DNA of 64,000 nucleotides, taken from positions 62,001-126,000 of the forward strand of contig NZ_QMKK01000011.1 in assembly GCF_003287875.1 (NCBI RefSeq), written 5' to 3'. The notes under the pieces were generated by a model. It was not told where the DNA came from, ran no database searches, and saw nothing but the letters and a program-made list of their open reading frames with translations. This document shows positions 42,828 to 53,236 of this stretch, piece by piece. Origin of the DNA: Martinezella tropici. GTDB taxonomy: Bacteria; Pseudomonadota; Alphaproteobacteria; Rhizobiales; Rhizobiaceae. The stretch's first letter is position 1; every line of letters begins with the position of its first letter. The translations under genes were made by a program, and so were the position numbers.

Positions 42828-43589
42828 ATGTTTCCGCTGCTCTCCAGATCCCGCAAATCGCAAGCCAAGCTGGCCGCGCCGGAAACGCGCACGCTCGATG
42901 TCGCCGGCCGGCTGATGCCGCTGACAATCCGTCAGCACGAGCGGGCCACGCGCATTACGCTCCGGATCGAGCCCGGCGGTAGGTCGCTGAAGATGACCAT
43001 TCCACGTGGGTTGGCGGCACGCGAGGTCAATGCCTTCCTCGACCGGCACCAGGGCTGGCTGCTGACGAAGCTTGCAAAATTCTCCGTCGACACGAGTCTG
43101 CGCAGCGGCAGCGAAATCCTTCTGCGCGGCGTGCGCCACCGGATCGAGCATACCGGAACCCTGCGCGGCCTCACCGAAGCCATCGTCGTCGAGGGCGTTC
43201 CGGTGCTGCGCGTCAGCGGCCTGCCGGAACATGCCGGCCGCCGCATCGCCACTTTCCTGAAGAAGGAGGCTCGCGCCGATCTCGAAAAGCTTGTGGCTGT
43301 CCACGCCAGGGCCATCCGCGCCAGCGTCACGTCCATCACCATGAAGGATACCCGCAGCCGCTGGGGCTCCTGCTCCTCGCAAGGGAACCTGAGCTTCTCC
43401 TGGCGCATCGTCATGGCGCCGCCTTTGGTCATCGATTACCTCGCCGCCCATGAAGTCGCGCATTTGCGCGAAATGAACCACGGCCCGCGCTTCTGGGCCC
43501 TCTGCCGCAAGCTTTGCCCCGACATGGACGAGGCCAAAGCCTGGCTGAAACGCCATGGCAGCCAGCTGCACGCGATTGATTTTGATTGA
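42828..43589 (+). CDS. YgjP-like (DUF45/M48) zinc metallopeptidase
   Basis: The 253-aa protein has the DUF45 pattern: an N-terminal beta domain (ATRITLRIEPGGRSLKMTIP), then the SRWGSCSSQGNLSFSWRIVM segment near 180 and the zinc motif HEVAHLREMNHGPRFW near 215. The family is predicted to be a zinc-dependent endopeptidase; substrates are unknown. There is no clear ribosome site, and the start may lie slightly downstream. Confidence 0.9.
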   Translation: MFPLLSRSRKSQAKLAAPETRTLDVAGRLMPLTIRQHERATRITLRIEPGGRSLKMTIPRGLAAREVNAFLDRHQGWLLTKLAKFSVDTSLRSGSEILLRGVRHRIEHTGTLRGLTEAIVVEGVPVLRVSGLPEHAGRRIATFLKKEARADLEKLVAVHARAIRASVTSITMKDTRSRWGSCSSQGNLSFSWRIVMAPPLVIDYLAAHEVAHLREMNHGPRFWALCRKLCPDMDEAKAWLKRHGSQLHAIDFD

Positions 43590-43618
43590 ACTGCATAATG
43601 GCGCGCAAGGCATTCGCG

Positions 43619-43797
43619 TATAGGCAGGTTGGACCCTCATCCGTCCTCTCACAGTTCGCTTCACTCAACTGTTCGAGTCCACCTCTCCCCGCCTCTCGAC
43701 AAGCTCAGGACGGAGCGAAGGATTTGGCGCTGTCGTCCCCCTCTGCCCGTCAAAACGGGGAGAGGGCCGGGGTGAGGGGCACTTTCTATTTCATATG
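43619..43797. repeat. GC-rich palindromic intergenic repeats
   Basis: The gap between the YgjP-like gene and trpF holds repeat fragments: ACAAGCTCAGGACGGAGCGA, akin to the repeat near 10.74 kb, and CCCCTCTGCCC..AACGGGGAGAGGGCCGG, a partly palindromic element common in alphaproteobacteria. No gene is supported here. Confidence 0.55.
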
Positions 43798-43880
43798 CGA
43801 TGGCTCTGGAACACCGCAAAAATCCCGCTAACGTCGCCTTTAGGCTCGACTCTTGCGAAATTTCGTGTCACTCCGCTGCC

Positions 43881-44555
43881 ATGAACCCCGATATCAAAAT
43901 TTGTGGTCTGAAGACGCCGGAAGCGGTGGATCGTGCTCTTGAGCGCGGCGCCACCCATATCGGCTTTATCTTCTTTGAAAAGAGCCCGCGCTATATCGAG
44001 CCGGATCTCGCCGGTGAGCTTGCCGAGCGCGCACGCGGCAAGGCGAAGGTCGTTGCCGTTACGGTCAATCCGTCGAATGACGATCTCGACGAGATCATGT
44101 CGCTAGTGAAGCCGGATATGCTGCAGCTCCACGGCAATGAGAGCCCCGAGCGTGTCTTGACCATCAAAGCGGTCTATAATGTCCCCGTCATGAAGGCCAT
44201 GTCGGTGCGCGATGCTGACGATCTGAAGCGGGTGGAATCCTATATCGGCATCGCCGACCGCTTCCTGTTCGACGCCAAGCCGCCTGTTGGTTCGGAGCTG
44301 CCGGGTGGAAACGGCGTGTCCTTCGATTGGAGCCTGATGAACTGGGTCGACGATCGCGTGGACTATATGCTGTCGGGCGGTGTCAACAAGGACAATGTCG
44401 CCGAGGCGCTAGCCTCCACCAGGGCCAGCGGTATCGATCTTTCCTCCGCGCTGGAAAGTGCGCCTGGTGTGAAGGATCTTGGCAAGATCGACCAGTTTTT
44501 CGACGCTTTTGCAGAAGCATGTCTGCCGGAACCGGCAGCAGGGAGTAGAAAGTGA
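43881..44555 (+). CDS. trpF: Phosphoribosylanthranilate isomerase
   Basis: The 224-aa TIM-barrel enzyme makes the Amadori rearrangement in tryptophan synthesis. The [16 protein letters not shown] start, [25 protein letters not shown] and the [13 protein letters not shown] loop are all family signatures. ATG 43881 gives a complete family N-terminus; the open frame further upstream is repeat-adjacent noise. It shares four bases with trpB. Confidence 0.96.
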   Translation: MNPDIKICGLKTPEAVDRALERGATHIGFIFFEKSPRYIEPDLAGELAERARGKAKVVAVTVNPSNDDLDEIMSLVKPDMLQLHGNESPERVLTIKAVYNVPVMKAMSVRDADDLKRVESYIGIADRFLFDAKPPVGSELPGGNGVSFDWSLMNWVDDRVDYMLSGGVNKDNVAEALASTRASGIDLSSALESAPGVKDLGKIDQFFDAFAEACLPEPAAGSRK

Positions 44556-45766
44556 ACCAGACGCCTAAACCCAATTCCTTCCGCTCCGGCCCCGACGAGG
44601 ACGGCCGTTTCGGCATTTACGGCGGCCGTTTCGTAGCCGAAACGCTTATGCCGCTGATCCTGGATCTGCAGGAGGAATGGGCGAAAGCGAAGGACGATCC
44701 GGCCTTCCAGGCGGAGCTGAAGGCTCTCGGCGCCCATTATATCGGCCGCCCGAGCCCGCTTTATTTCGCCGAGCGCCTGACGGCCGAGCTTGGCGGCGCC
44801 AAGATCTATTTCAAGCGTGAAGAGCTGAACCACACCGGCTCGCACAAGATCAACAACTGCATCGGTCAGATCCTGCTCGCCAAGCGCATGGGCAAGACCC
44901 GCATCATTGCCGAAACCGGCGCCGGCCAGCATGGCGTGGCATCGGCGACCGTTGCCGCCCGCTTCGGCCTGCCCTGCGTCGTCTACATGGGCGCGACCGA
45001 TGTCGAGCGCCAGGCGCCGAACGTCTTCCGCATGAAGCTCTTGGGCGCCGAGGTCATTCCGGTAACGGCCGGCAGCGGCACGCTGAAGGACGCCATGAAC
45101 GAAGCCCTTCGTGATTGGGTTACCAATGTCGAAGACACCTATTACCTGATCGGTACGGCCGCCGGCCCGCACCCCTATCCGGAAATGGTTCGCGATTTCC
45201 AGGCCGTGATCGGCACCGAAGCCCGAGCGCAGATCCTGGAAGCCGAAGGCCGCCTGCCGGATCTGGTCATCGCGGCCGTCGGCGGCGGCTCGAATGCCAT
45301 CGGCATCTTCCATCCCTTCCTCGATGACGAGGGCGTCAAGATCGTCGGCGTCGAAGCAGGCGGCAAGGGTTTGCAGGGCGATGAGCATTGCGCCTCGATC
45401 ACTGCCGGCTCGCCCGGCGTGCTGCATGGCAACCGCACCTATCTGCTGCAGGATGGCGACGGCCAGATCAAAGAAGGTCATTCGATTTCGGCTGGTCTCG
45501 ACTATCCCGGCATCGGCCCGGAACATTCCTGGCTGAACGATATCGGCCGCGCCGAATATGTGCCGATCATGGACCATGAGGCGCTCGAAGCCTTCCAGAT
45601 GCTGACGCGCCTCGAAGGCATCATTCCGGCGCTCGAGCCGAGCCATGCGCTCGCCGAAGTGATCAAGCGCGCCCCGAAGATGGGCAAGGACCAGATCATC
45701 CTGATGAACCTCTCCGGCCGTGGTGACAAGGACATCTTCACCGTCGGCAAGATTCTGGGAATGTGA
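44552..45766 (+). CDS. trpB: Tryptophan synthase beta subunit
   Basis: The 404-aa PLP enzyme joins indole and serine. [10 protein letters not shown] carries the PLP lysine near residue 98, [12 protein letters not shown] holds the catalytic Glu and [13 protein letters not shown] binds the phosphate. The GTG start overlaps the trpF stop (GTGA). Confidence 0.98.
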   Translation: MNQTPKPNSFRSGPDEDGRFGIYGGRFVAETLMPLILDLQEEWAKAKDDPAFQAELKALGAHYIGRPSPLYFAERLTAELGGAKIYFKREELNHTGSHKINNCIGQILLAKRMGKTRIIAETGAGQHGVASATVAARFGLPCVVYMGATDVERQAPNVFRMKLLGAEVIPVTAGSGTLKDAMNEALRDWVTNVEDTYYLIGTAAGPHPYPEMVRDFQAVIGTEARAQILEAEGRLPDLVIAAVGGGSNAIGIFHPFLDDEGVKIVGVEAGGKGLQGDEHCASITAGSPGVLHGNRTYLLQDGDGQIKEGHSISAGLDYPGIGPEHSWLNDIGRAEYVPIMDHEALEAFQMLTRLEGIIPALEPSHALAEVIKRAPKMGKDQIILMNLSGRGDKDIFTVGKILGM

Positions 45767-45776
45767 GTTAGACGCC

Positions 45777-46616
45777 ATGACCGCACGTATGGACAAACGC
45801 TTCGCCGCTTTGAAGGCAGAAGGCCGCCCGGCACTCGTCACCTATTTCATGGGCGGCGATCCCGACTACGAGACCTCGCTCGGCATCATGAAGGCGTTGC
45901 CGGAAGCCGGCGCCGACGTCATCGAACTCGGCATGCCCTTTTCCGACCCCATGGCTGACGGCCCGGCGATCCAGCTTGCCGGCCAGCGCGCCCTGAAGGC
46001 CGGACAGACGCTGAAGAAGACGCTGCAGCTCGCCGCCGATTTCCGTAAAGTCGATGCCGATACGCCGATCGTGATGATGGGCTATTACAATCCGATCTAT
46101 ATTTACGGCGTCGAGAAGTTCCTCGATGACGCGCTTGCCGCTGGGATCGACGGCCTGATTGTGGTCGACCTGCCGCCGGAAATGGATGACGAGCTCTGCA
46201 TTCCGGCGATCCGCAAGGGCATCAACTTCATTCGCCTCGCAACACCGACCACCGACGATAAGCGCCTGCCGGCGGTTCTGAAGAACACGACCGGTTTCGT
46301 CTACTATGTCTCGATGAATGGCATCACCGGTTCGGCTCTACCGGATCCGTCGCTGGTTTCCGGCGCCGTCACGCGCATCAAGCAGCACACGGACCTGCCG
46401 GTCTGCGTCGGCTTCGGTGTCAAGACGGCCGAGCACGCCAAGCTGATCGGCGCTGCCGCCGATGGCGTCGTTGTCGGCACCGCGATCGTCAACCAGATCG
46501 CCACCAGTCTCACCAAGGACGGCAAGGCAACGGCCGATACCATCCAGGCCGTGGCCACCCTGGTGCGCGGTCTGTCGACAGGCACTCGTTCCGCCCGCCT
46601 TGTTGCCGCCGAATAG
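45777..46616 (+). CDS. trpA: Tryptophan synthase alpha subunit
   Basis: The 279-aa TIM-barrel subunit cleaves indole-3-glycerol phosphate. It has [20 protein letters not shown] with the catalytic Glu and Asp, [11 protein letters not shown] and the [13 protein letters not shown] phosphate loop. It starts ten bases after trpB. The next gene, accD, is 108 bases away behind a long hairpin. Confidence 0.97.
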   Translation: MTARMDKRFAALKAEGRPALVTYFMGGDPDYETSLGIMKALPEAGADVIELGMPFSDPMADGPAIQLAGQRALKAGQTLKKTLQLAADFRKVDADTPIVMMGYYNPIYIYGVEKFLDDALAAGIDGLIVVDLPPEMDDELCIPAIRKGINFIRLATPTTDDKRLPAVLKNTTGFVYYVSMNGITGSALPDPSLVSGAVTRIKQHTDLPVCVGFGVKTAEHAKLIGAAADGVVVGTAIVNQIATSLTKDGKATADTIQAVATLVRGLSTGTRSARLVAAE

Positions 46617-46620
46617 TTTC

Positions 46621-46672
46621 CCCATATAGGCCCTTCGGCAATCCGCTGCGGATTGAGGAAAAGGCCTATGGG
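46621..46672. other. Long two-tier hairpin in the trpA-accD gap
   Basis: Outer arms 46621-46635 (CCCATATAGGCCCTT) and 46659-46672 (AAAAGGCCTATGGG) pair with small bulges, and an inner perfect stem CAATCCG-CTG-CGGATTG fills 46639-46655. There is no U-tract behind it. It could be an RNA processing site, an attenuator-like leader element for accD, or a repeat. Confidence 0.5.
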
Positions 46673-46724
46673 CATTTGGTGACGACTGAGCTATCGATTA
46701 ATTCGGTCGATTAGGAGTTTCGAA

Positions 46725-47636
46725 TTGAACTGGATCACGAACTACGTCCGCCCGCGGATCAATTCCATGCTGGGCCGCCGCGAGGTTCCGGAGAATCTCT
46801 GGATCAAATGTCCGGAAACCGGCGAAATGGTCTTCCACAAGGATCTGGAAGAGAACAAGTGGGTTATCCCCGCATCCGGCTTCCATATGAAGATGCCGGC
46901 CAAGGCACGTCTTGCCGATCTCTTCGACAATGGCGAATACGAAGCCCTGCCGCAGCCGAAGGTCGCGCAGGACCCGCTGAAGTTCCGCGACTCGAAGAAA
47001 TACACCGATCGCCTCAAGGATAGCCGCCTGAAGACCGAGCAGGATGATACGATCCTCTCCGGCCTCGGCAAGGTTCGCGGCTTGAAGCTCGTCGCCATCG
47101 TGCATGAGTTCAACTTCATCGGCGGTTCGCTCGGCATGGCAGCAGGTGAAGCCATCGTAAAGGCTTTCGAGCGCGCGATTGCCGAAAAATGCCCCGTCGT
47201 GATGTTCCCGGCTTCGGGCGGCGCCCGCATGCAGGAGGGCATCCTGTCACTGATGCAGTTGCCGCGCACGACCGTTGCCGTCGATTTGCTGAAGGAATCG
47301 GGCCAACCCTATGTCGTGGTTCTGACCAATCCGACGACCGGTGGCGTCACGGCTTCCTACGCCATGCTTGGCGATATCCATCTCGCCGAACCCGGCGCCG
47401 AAATCGGCTTTGCCGGCAAGCGCGTGATCGAGCAAACGCTGCGGGAAAAGCTTCCCGAGGGCTTCCAGACCTCGGAATACCTGCTGGAGCACGGCATGGT
47501 GGACATGGTCGTCAAGCGTCACGACATTCCGGACACTTTGGCGACGCTTCTGAGGATCCTGACCAAGGCGCCGGCAAACGACGTATCGGTCAAGAGCAAG
47601 AATGGCGCGGCACTGGCGATAGCAGCGAGCGCCTGA
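46725..47636 (+). CDS. accD: Acetyl-CoA carboxylase carboxyltransferase subunit beta
   Basis: The 303-aa subunit moves the carboxyl group from biotin to acetyl-CoA for fatty-acid synthesis. The crotonase-like core is clear: [62 protein letters not shown]. The N-terminal zinc ribbon has only one of the four usual cysteines (WIKCPETGE, Cys29). The start is a TTG nine bases after AGGAG. trpFBA-accD-folC is a conserved rhizobial order. Confidence 0.96.
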   Translation: MNWITNYVRPRINSMLGRREVPENLWIKCPETGEMVFHKDLEENKWVIPASGFHMKMPAKARLADLFDNGEYEALPQPKVAQDPLKFRDSKKYTDRLKDSRLKTEQDDTILSGLGKVRGLKLVAIVHEFNFIGGSLGMAAGEAIVKAFERAIAEKCPVVMFPASGGARMQEGILSLMQLPRTTVAVDLLKESGQPYVVVLTNPTTGGVTASYAMLGDIHLAEPGAEIGFAGKRVIEQTLREKLPEGFQTSEYLLEHGMVDMVVKRHDIPDTLATLLRILTKAPANDVSVKSKNGAALAIAASA

Positions 47637-47668
47637 CATCATCGATTGCCGACGGGCGGAGGTGCGGC

Positions 47669-49021
47669 ATGACGTCTATGGATCAGTCCGCAATGAGCGA
47701 GGCAGCACGCGAGATAGAGAAGCTCATGGGGTTGCACCCCAAGGGCTTTGATCTTTCTCTGGAGAGAATAACAAGGCTGCTCGAAGTCCTCGGAAATCCC
47801 CACCAGAAATTGCCGCCGGTGATCCATGTTGCCGGCACCAACGGCAAGGGCTCGGTGACGGCCTTTTGCCGCGCGCTGCTCGAAGCCGGCGGCTATAGCG
47901 TTCATGTCCATACCTCGCCCCATCTCGTCAACTGGCACGAGCGCTACCGCATCGGCGTCAAGGGCGGCCGCGGCAGGCTTGTCGACGATACCGTGTTCGC
48001 CGATGTGCTGAGGCGTATCGCCAAGGCCAATGACGGGCAGAAGATCACCGTTTTCGAAATCCTGACAGCCGCGACCTTTCTCCTCTTTGCCGAGCATCCG
48101 GCCGATGTTGCCGTCATCGAGGTCGGTCTCGGCGGTCGCTTCGATGCCACCAATGTCATTTCCGATCCCGCCGTCTCGGTCATCATGCCGATTTCGCTCG
48201 ATCATCAGCCCTACCTCGGCGATCGCGTCGAGCTGATCGCGGCCGAGAAAGCGGGCATCCTCAAAGCCGGCCATCCGGTCGTCATCGGCCATCAGGACTA
48301 TGATGCCGCGCTCGATGTGCTGATCTCGACGGCCGAGCGGCTTCGCTGCCCGACGGCCGTGTTCGGTCAGGATTTTTCCGCCCATGAGGAATATGGCAAG
48401 CTGGTCTATCAGGACGAGTTCGGTCTGGCCGATCTGCCGCTGCCGCGCCTGCCGGGCCGTCATCAATATGGCAATGCCGCTGCCGCCATACGGGCGGTCA
48501 AGGCCGCCGGTTTCGTCGTCACCGAAGCGATGATGGAAAAAGCGATGACATCGGTCGAGTGGCCGGGACGCCTGCAGCGGCTGACGGATGGCGAGTTGCT
48601 ACCGCATGCCCCCGAGCGTGCGGAAATCTGGGTCGATGGCGGCCACAATCCCGGCGCCGGCGAAGTCATCGCGGAGGCCATGGCCAATTTCGAGGAACGT
48701 CAGCCGCGGCCTCTGTTCCTGATCATCGGCATGATCAATACCAAGGATCCAGTGGGATACTTCAAGGCCTTTGCTGGCCTTGCGGAGAAGGTCTATTGCG
48801 TGCCGATCCGCGGCAGTGAAGCGATGATCGATCCGGTCATCCTGGCCAATGCCGCCTATGATGCCGGCCTCATAGGCGAGCCCATGTCTGATGTCGTCGA
48901 GGCGCTGGATGCCATCAAGGCCGTCGCAGTGCCGAACTCGTCAGCGCCGCGCATTCTGATCGGCGGTTCGCTTTATCTGGTCGGCGATGTGCTTGCGGAT
49001 AACGGCACGCCGCCGCGGTGA
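47669..49021 (+). CDS. folC: Bifunctional folylpolyglutamate/dihydrofolate synthase
   Basis: The 450-aa Mur-ligase-type enzyme adds glutamate to dihydropteroate and folates. The P-loop VAGTNGKGSVTAF is near residue 57, the family motif VEVGLGGRFDATNV follows, and the C-domain has WVDGGHNPGAGEV. The ATG at 47669 has GGAGG eight bases ahead. It follows accD by 32 bases. Confidence 0.96.
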   Translation: MTSMDQSAMSEAAREIEKLMGLHPKGFDLSLERITRLLEVLGNPHQKLPPVIHVAGTNGKGSVTAFCRALLEAGGYSVHVHTSPHLVNWHERYRIGVKGGRGRLVDDTVFADVLRRIAKANDGQKITVFEILTAATFLLFAEHPADVAVIEVGLGGRFDATNVISDPAVSVIMPISLDHQPYLGDRVELIAAEKAGILKAGHPVVIGHQDYDAALDVLISTAERLRCPTAVFGQDFSAHEEYGKLVYQDEFGLADLPLPRLPGRHQYGNAAAAIRAVKAAGFVVTEAMMEKAMTSVEWPGRLQRLTDGELLPHAPERAEIWVDGGHNPGAGEVIAEAMANFEERQPRPLFLIIGMINTKDPVGYFKAFAGLAEKVYCVPIRGSEAMIDPVILANAAYDAGLIGEPMSDVVEALDAIKAVAVPNSSAPRILIGGSLYLVGDVLADNGTPPR

Positions 49022-49029
49022 TTTTGGTC

Positions 49030-49215
49030 GGGTGGTCAACCATCCGCCCTCGTGCTTCGAGACGGCCTGGGGGCCTCCTCAGCATGAGGGCTAACCTTTG
49101 CGCCCAGCCGCTCCGGGCTCATTTCTTCGTTGCCTGTGCTTTGCCACGGCGACGAGCCTGCCCCATCCTTACCCTGAGGTGCGAAGCCTCGAAGGGCGAG
49201 GATGGCTCGCTCTCT
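49030..49215. repeat. Intergenic repeat between folC and trxA
   Basis: CCCTCGTGCTTCGAGACGG, then CAGCATGAGGG, and CTGAGGTGCGAAGCCTCGAA with GGGCGAGGATGG share their core with the repeat at 10.74-10.91 kb. They occupy the 252-base gap between convergent folC and trxA. No gene is supported. Confidence 0.55.
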
Positions 49216-49223
49216 CCGCACCA

Positions 49224-49250
49224 ACAAAAAACCCCGCCGAAGCGGGGCTC
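49224..49250 (-). terminator. Terminator of trxA
   Basis: CCCCGC (49232-49237) pairs with GCGGGG (49242-49247); read on the minus strand the stem is followed by six U. It is 24 bases past the trxA stop. Confidence 0.82.
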
Positions 49251-49273
49251 TTGTTCCATGCGATCGATACGGA

Positions 49274-49594
49274 TCAGGATGCGCTGGAAATCCAGCTCTG
49301 CAGGGCTGTCTTGGGGGCGGCGCCAACCTTGATGTCGGCAACTTCGCCGGCCTTGAACATGGCGAGCGTCGGGATCGAGCGAACGCCAAACTGGGCGGCC
49401 AGTTCCGGGTTCTCGTCGATGTTAAGCTTGGCAACCTTGACCTTGCCTTCGAACTGCACGGCGAGTTCTTCCAGAGCCGGGGCGATCATCTTGCACGGGC
49501 CGCACCATTCGGCCCAGAAATCAACGACAACAGGCTCTGCAGACTGCAGCACTTCAGTGGCGAAGTTGGAGGTATCGACTTTAACGGTAGCCAT
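49274..49594 (-). CDS. trxA: Thioredoxin
   Basis: The 106-aa dithiol oxidoreductase has the active-site WCGPCK near residue 31, [23 protein letters not shown] with the cis-Pro, and a typical C-terminal helix. AAGGAG lies seven bases ahead of the ATG at 49594. It follows addA on the same strand with 75 bases between. Confidence 0.97.
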   Translation of the reverse strand: MATVKVDTSNFATEVLQSAEPVVVDFWAEWCGPCKMIAPALEELAVQFEGKVKVAKLNIDENPELAAQFGVRSIPTLAMFKAGEVADIKVGAAPKTALQSWISSAS

Positions 49595-49669
49595 AGGCTG
49601 CTCCTTACCAGGATTTGCGGGTTGCAAGATATGTGATGGTGCGGTGCCCATATGTCAATATGTGGTATT

Positions 49670-52600
49670 TCACTTTGTCTCGAGCTCCGCAAGCGCCAAT
49701 GCAAGCGCCCCGTCCGACAGCATGTAGATCGAGGCATTTTCGGTATAGACCAGCATGCAGTCGATGCGCTTTCCGGAGTAAAGCGGCGCAAGGATCTCGC
49801 GATAGATGGCAAGCTGTGCCTTATGCGCGAAGGGAATGGCGTTTTCCTCGTCAGGCGGCACGCGATTCGTCTTGTAGTCGAGAATGACGACACGGTCGTC
49901 GAGCACCGCGAGTCGGTCGATACGGCCAGAGACGGCATAGGACCGACTGCCGAGCTTTAGCGTGCCCATGATCGATACTTCGGCCTGCGCATGGGTGCTG
50001 AACGCGCCCTGCAGATCCGGATGCGACAGCAGCGCCATGACAGATTTTACCAGTGCCTCGCGCTCGGCCTGCGGCCAGAAGCGCGCGGCCCGTTCGGCAT
50101 AGCGGCGGGCGGCATCGGCGCGCTCCTCGGGCGCGATCTCGGGCAAGGTCTGCAGCATCCGGTGAATGAAGCGGCCTTTCTGCAGGGCGCGGTCGGATTT
50201 CGCCTTCTCGCCGAAAAGCGCCGAAGTCACCAACAGATCGTCGGCTTCCTCATCGATGACGGTGCCGACGCCGGAGGGGCTGAGAGGCCGCGGCAGGCTT
50301 CTTTGCGGTGGTAGGGGGCGGTGGAGGCTGCCAGGCAGGCCAGCGCGTTCGGAACGCTTCTCATGCCCCTTAGCGGTCTCGAATTCGAGCTGGACCTGGG
50401 CAACCCGCCAGCTCAAGCCTTGCCAATCGCCATCAGGGCCGGTGAAAGTCTTCTGCGTGCAGCGCAGCTCATCGCCACGCAGGGCGGTTGAAATCATCGC
50501 ATGCCAGGTATCGGCATTCTCGCGGACGCCACGGTAGCCGCAAATGATCAGCCGGTCGGCGGCGCGGGTCATGCCGACATAGAGCAGTCGGCGATATTCC
50601 TCCTCCGCCAGCGCCTGCAGCCGCGCCGTATCGGTCTGCGTCAGCGAATTGGCGAGCGCCGAGACTGGTACCCAGACCGGCAGCGGGATCTCATCTCCTC
50701 TGGTTTGGATCAGCCGCAACTTCGGCAGATGTGTGTGGGTGAAGGCCTTGCCGCCACCATCGACGAGAAAGACGATCGGCGCTTCCAGCCCCTTCGAGGC
50801 ATGCACCGTCATGATTCGCACTTCGTTGCGGCCCTTGTCCTGCTCGCGCTTGACCGTCGGCGCTTCCAACTCCAGCGTCGAGATGAAGGATTGCAGGCCG
50901 GGCAGGCCGCTCGTCTCGTGATCGAGCGTGAAGGTCAGGAATTCGTCGAGGATATCGCTGACCTCCGTGCCGAGCCGTGCCAGAAACTTCCGTCTGCCGC
51001 CGAAGCTGCCGAGCACGCGCGCATAGAAATCGTGCACGGGCAGGCTCTTCGAGAGGGCAAGGAAAGTCTTCAGCCGTTCGACCACCTGGCTGAAACGGTC
51101 GTGGCCGTCGGTTGCAAATCTCTGCAGATGGCTCCAGACGCTTTCCTCGTCATCGCGATAGGCGGCAACGGCAAAGACATCTTCCTCGCTCAGATCGAAC
51201 AATGGGCTTTTCAGGAGCGCACACAGCGAGAGATCGTCCTCCGGCAGCAACAGAAAGCGGCCGAGCGCCAGAAGATCCTGAATGGCGATATGGCTGGTCA
51301 AGACAAGACGGTCGGCACCGGCGACGGGAATGTTGCCGCGCCGCTTCAGGGCGCGGGTCAGCGCGTTGACGAAGCTGTCGCGCTTGCGCACCAGCACCAG
51401 AATGTCGCCGGCCTCGATAAAACGGGCCTTGCCCTTCTCGATAATTGTTTCCCGCCCGACGAGATTGCCGATCGTATGTGCCATCCGTCGTGCCAGAATG
51501 GCCGCGGGTGCGCTTTCCGGCGTCGAATCGAAAGGTGCCGTCCAGTCCTCTTCCTTGGCGGCCGGCTCTGGCGCGATTATCTCCCAGAGGTCAACGGCGC
51601 CGGGGTGGCCGATGCGGCTGGAGCGGTGCACGACAGGCTCGTTGACGGCGCTAAGCCCCCTGGCATTCTCCGCACTGGTGAAGACATGATCGACGGCGCC
51701 GAGCACATCGGCCGTCGAGCGGAAGGAGAGGGGCAGGCGGATCGACGAGAATTGCTGGCCGCTCGCCGCCACGCGCCGCCTTGTGCGGTCGCTCTCCTCC
51801 GAAAATCGTTCGGGACGGGCACCCTGGAACGAATAGATCGATTGCTTCTCGTCACCCACGGCAAAGATCGTGCGCAGCGTCGGCCGGGCGCTGTCACCGG
51901 AGAAGAAATCCTCCGCCAGCGACTGGATGACGCTCCACTGGATCGGGCTCGTATCCTGCGCCTCGTCGACGAGAATGTGATCGATGCCCTGATCTAGCTT
52001 GTAGTGGATCCACGGCCCGACATCCTTCTTGGTCAGAAGGTCGGCCGTGCGGGTGATAAGGTCTTCGAAATCGAGCTGGCTGCGCCGCTTCTTCAGCTCC
52101 TCATAGTCGCGATTCAGACGATCGGCGAGAATGAGCGCAGCATGGGTGGCCCGATACATCCGCATCAGCTTCAGCCGGTCGCGGCTGGCAACGACATGGG
52201 CGCGCGCCGCAGCCACGGCATCGGCGAGGGCAGGCGCATCGGCGAGCATTGCCTTGACGAAGAACTGGCTGTCCGATTTCGGTTCGCCCTTGGCGGTCAG
52301 CATGGCCTTCTCGAGGATCTCGGCGCGGGCAAGCGGATCTGCCTCGCGTTTGGCGAGGCGCAGCGCATAAGCAACTTCCTGAGCCTTGGCACCGCCCTTC
52401 TGGTCGGCGAGCGTGAGATAAAGCTCCAGTGTTGCGCCGGACAGATCGGGCAACGGCCAATACTGCTCGGCAATGCCCGTTTCTGTCTCTCCGGGCGTGA
52501 GGCCGAGCCGGGCAAGCAACGCAGCCTCGATGCCACCTTTGCGTTCGGCTGCTTCCATGAAACGACGGATCGCATTGCGATTGGCAACGATATCGCCGAG

Positions 52601-53236
52601 CAGGGTCTCGAGCCCGGACTCGTCGCCGAGATCGAGTACATAGTCGAACGCTCGCGCCAGTTCGGCATCGCCATGCGGTGTCGTTGCCGTCAGCAGCGCA
52701 CGGCGGGCATCATCAAGCAGGACCTCGGCCGCTCGATCGTCGAGAACGGAGAAATGCCCGGCGACGTTTGCCTCGAGCGGGAACTGATGCAGCAAGGCTT
52801 CGCAGAAGGCATGGATGGTCTGGATCTTCAGTCCACCCGGCGTTTCCAGCGCCTTGGCAAAGAGCCGCCGCGCCTCGGCAAGCTTGAAGAGATCCGGCTC
52901 GTTGCCCTCGATATCGGCGATACGTTTCTTCAATTCTTCGTCAGGCATCGTCGCCCAGGCCGCGAGCCGGTCGAAGACGCGGTTCGACATTTCGGAGGCC
53001 GCGGCCTTCGTATAGGTGAGGCAGAGGATCGCCGAGGGCCGCGCGCCGGAAAGAAGCAGACGGATGACGCGCTGCGTCAGCACGTGCGTCTTTCCGGAGC
53101 CGGCATTGGCCGAAACCCAGGCTGAGCGTTCGGGATCGGAGGCGATGGACTGCTGGATGGTCGTCCAGCTGATCCAGACGCCGGGATCGTCGCTCTCGGG
53201 CAGGATGGCGATATCGTCGGCGGGAAAGTCACTCAT
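49670..53236 (-). CDS. addA: Double-strand break repair helicase-nuclease AddA
   Basis: The 1188-aa UvrD-like helicase of the AddAB (RecBCD-analogous) complex carries Walker A SANAGSGKTHVLTQRV near residue 45, ILCLTYTKAAASEM (motif Ia), ILVDEAQDTSPIQW (motif II), further helicase motifs (VGDEKQSIYSFQGARP, RLPLSFRSTADVL, TVHASKGLEAPIVFL) and a C-terminal nuclease domain with VVILDYKTNRVP. It resects DNA ends for recombination. The ATG at 53236 overlaps the end of addB by eight bases. Confidence 0.95.
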   Translation of the reverse strand: MSDFPADDIAILPESDDPGVWISWTTIQQSIASDPERSAWVSANAGSGKTHVLTQRVIRLLLSGARPSAILCLTYTKAAASEMSNRVFDRLAAWATMPDEELKKRIADIEGNEPDLFKLAEARRLFAKALETPGGLKIQTIHAFCEALLHQFPLEANVAGHFSVLDDRAAEVLLDDARRALLTATTPHGDAELARAFDYVLDLGDESGLETLLGDIVANRNAIRRFMEAAERKGGIEAALLARLGLTPGETETGIAEQYWPLPDLSGATLELYLTLADQKGGAKAQEVAYALRLAKREADPLARAEILEKAMLTAKGEPKSDSQFFVKAMLADAPALADAVAAARAHVVASRDRLKLMRMYRATHAALILADRLNRDYEELKKRRSQLDFEDLITRTADLLTKKDVGPWIHYKLDQGIDHILVDEAQDTSPIQWSVIQSLAEDFFSGDSARPTLRTIFAVGDEKQSIYSFQGARPERFSEESDRTRRRVAASGQQFSSIRLPLSFRSTADVLGAVDHVFTSAENARGLSAVNEPVVHRSSRIGHPGAVDLWEIIAPEPAAKEEDWTAPFDSTPESAPAAILARRMAHTIGNLVGRETIIEKGKARFIEAGDILVLVRKRDSFVNALTRALKRRGNIPVAGADRLVLTSHIAIQDLLALGRFLLLPEDDLSLCALLKSPLFDLSEEDVFAVAAYRDDEESVWSHLQRFATDGHDRFSQVVERLKTFLALSKSLPVHDFYARVLGSFGGRRKFLARLGTEVSDILDEFLTFTLDHETSGLPGLQSFISTLELEAPTVKREQDKGRNEVRIMTVHASKGLEAPIVFLVDGGGKAFTHTHLPKLRLIQTRGDEIPLPVWVPVSALANSLTQTDTARLQALAEEEYRRLLYVGMTRAADRLIICGYRGVRENADTWHAMISTALRGDELRCTQKTFTGPDGDWQGLSWRVAQVQLEFETAKGHEKRSERAGLPGSLHRPLPPQRSLPRPLSPSGVGTVIDEEADDLLVTSALFGEKAKSDRALQKGRFIHRMLQTLPEIAPEERADAARRYAERAARFWPQAEREALVKSVMALLSHPDLQGAFSTHAQAEVSIMGTLKLGSRSYAVSGRIDRLAVLDDRVVILDYKTNRVPPDEENAIPFAHKAQLAIYREILAPLYSGKRIDCMLVYTENASIYMLSDGALALALAELETK

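Noticed and set aside
50501..51997. Long plus-strand open frames opposite addA and addB (also 52004-53125, 53016-54755, 55101-56564)
   Set aside because: They are antisense shadows of high-GC genes: Arg/Ala/Gly/His-rich, no family resemblance, and the minus strand encodes complete AddA and AddB.
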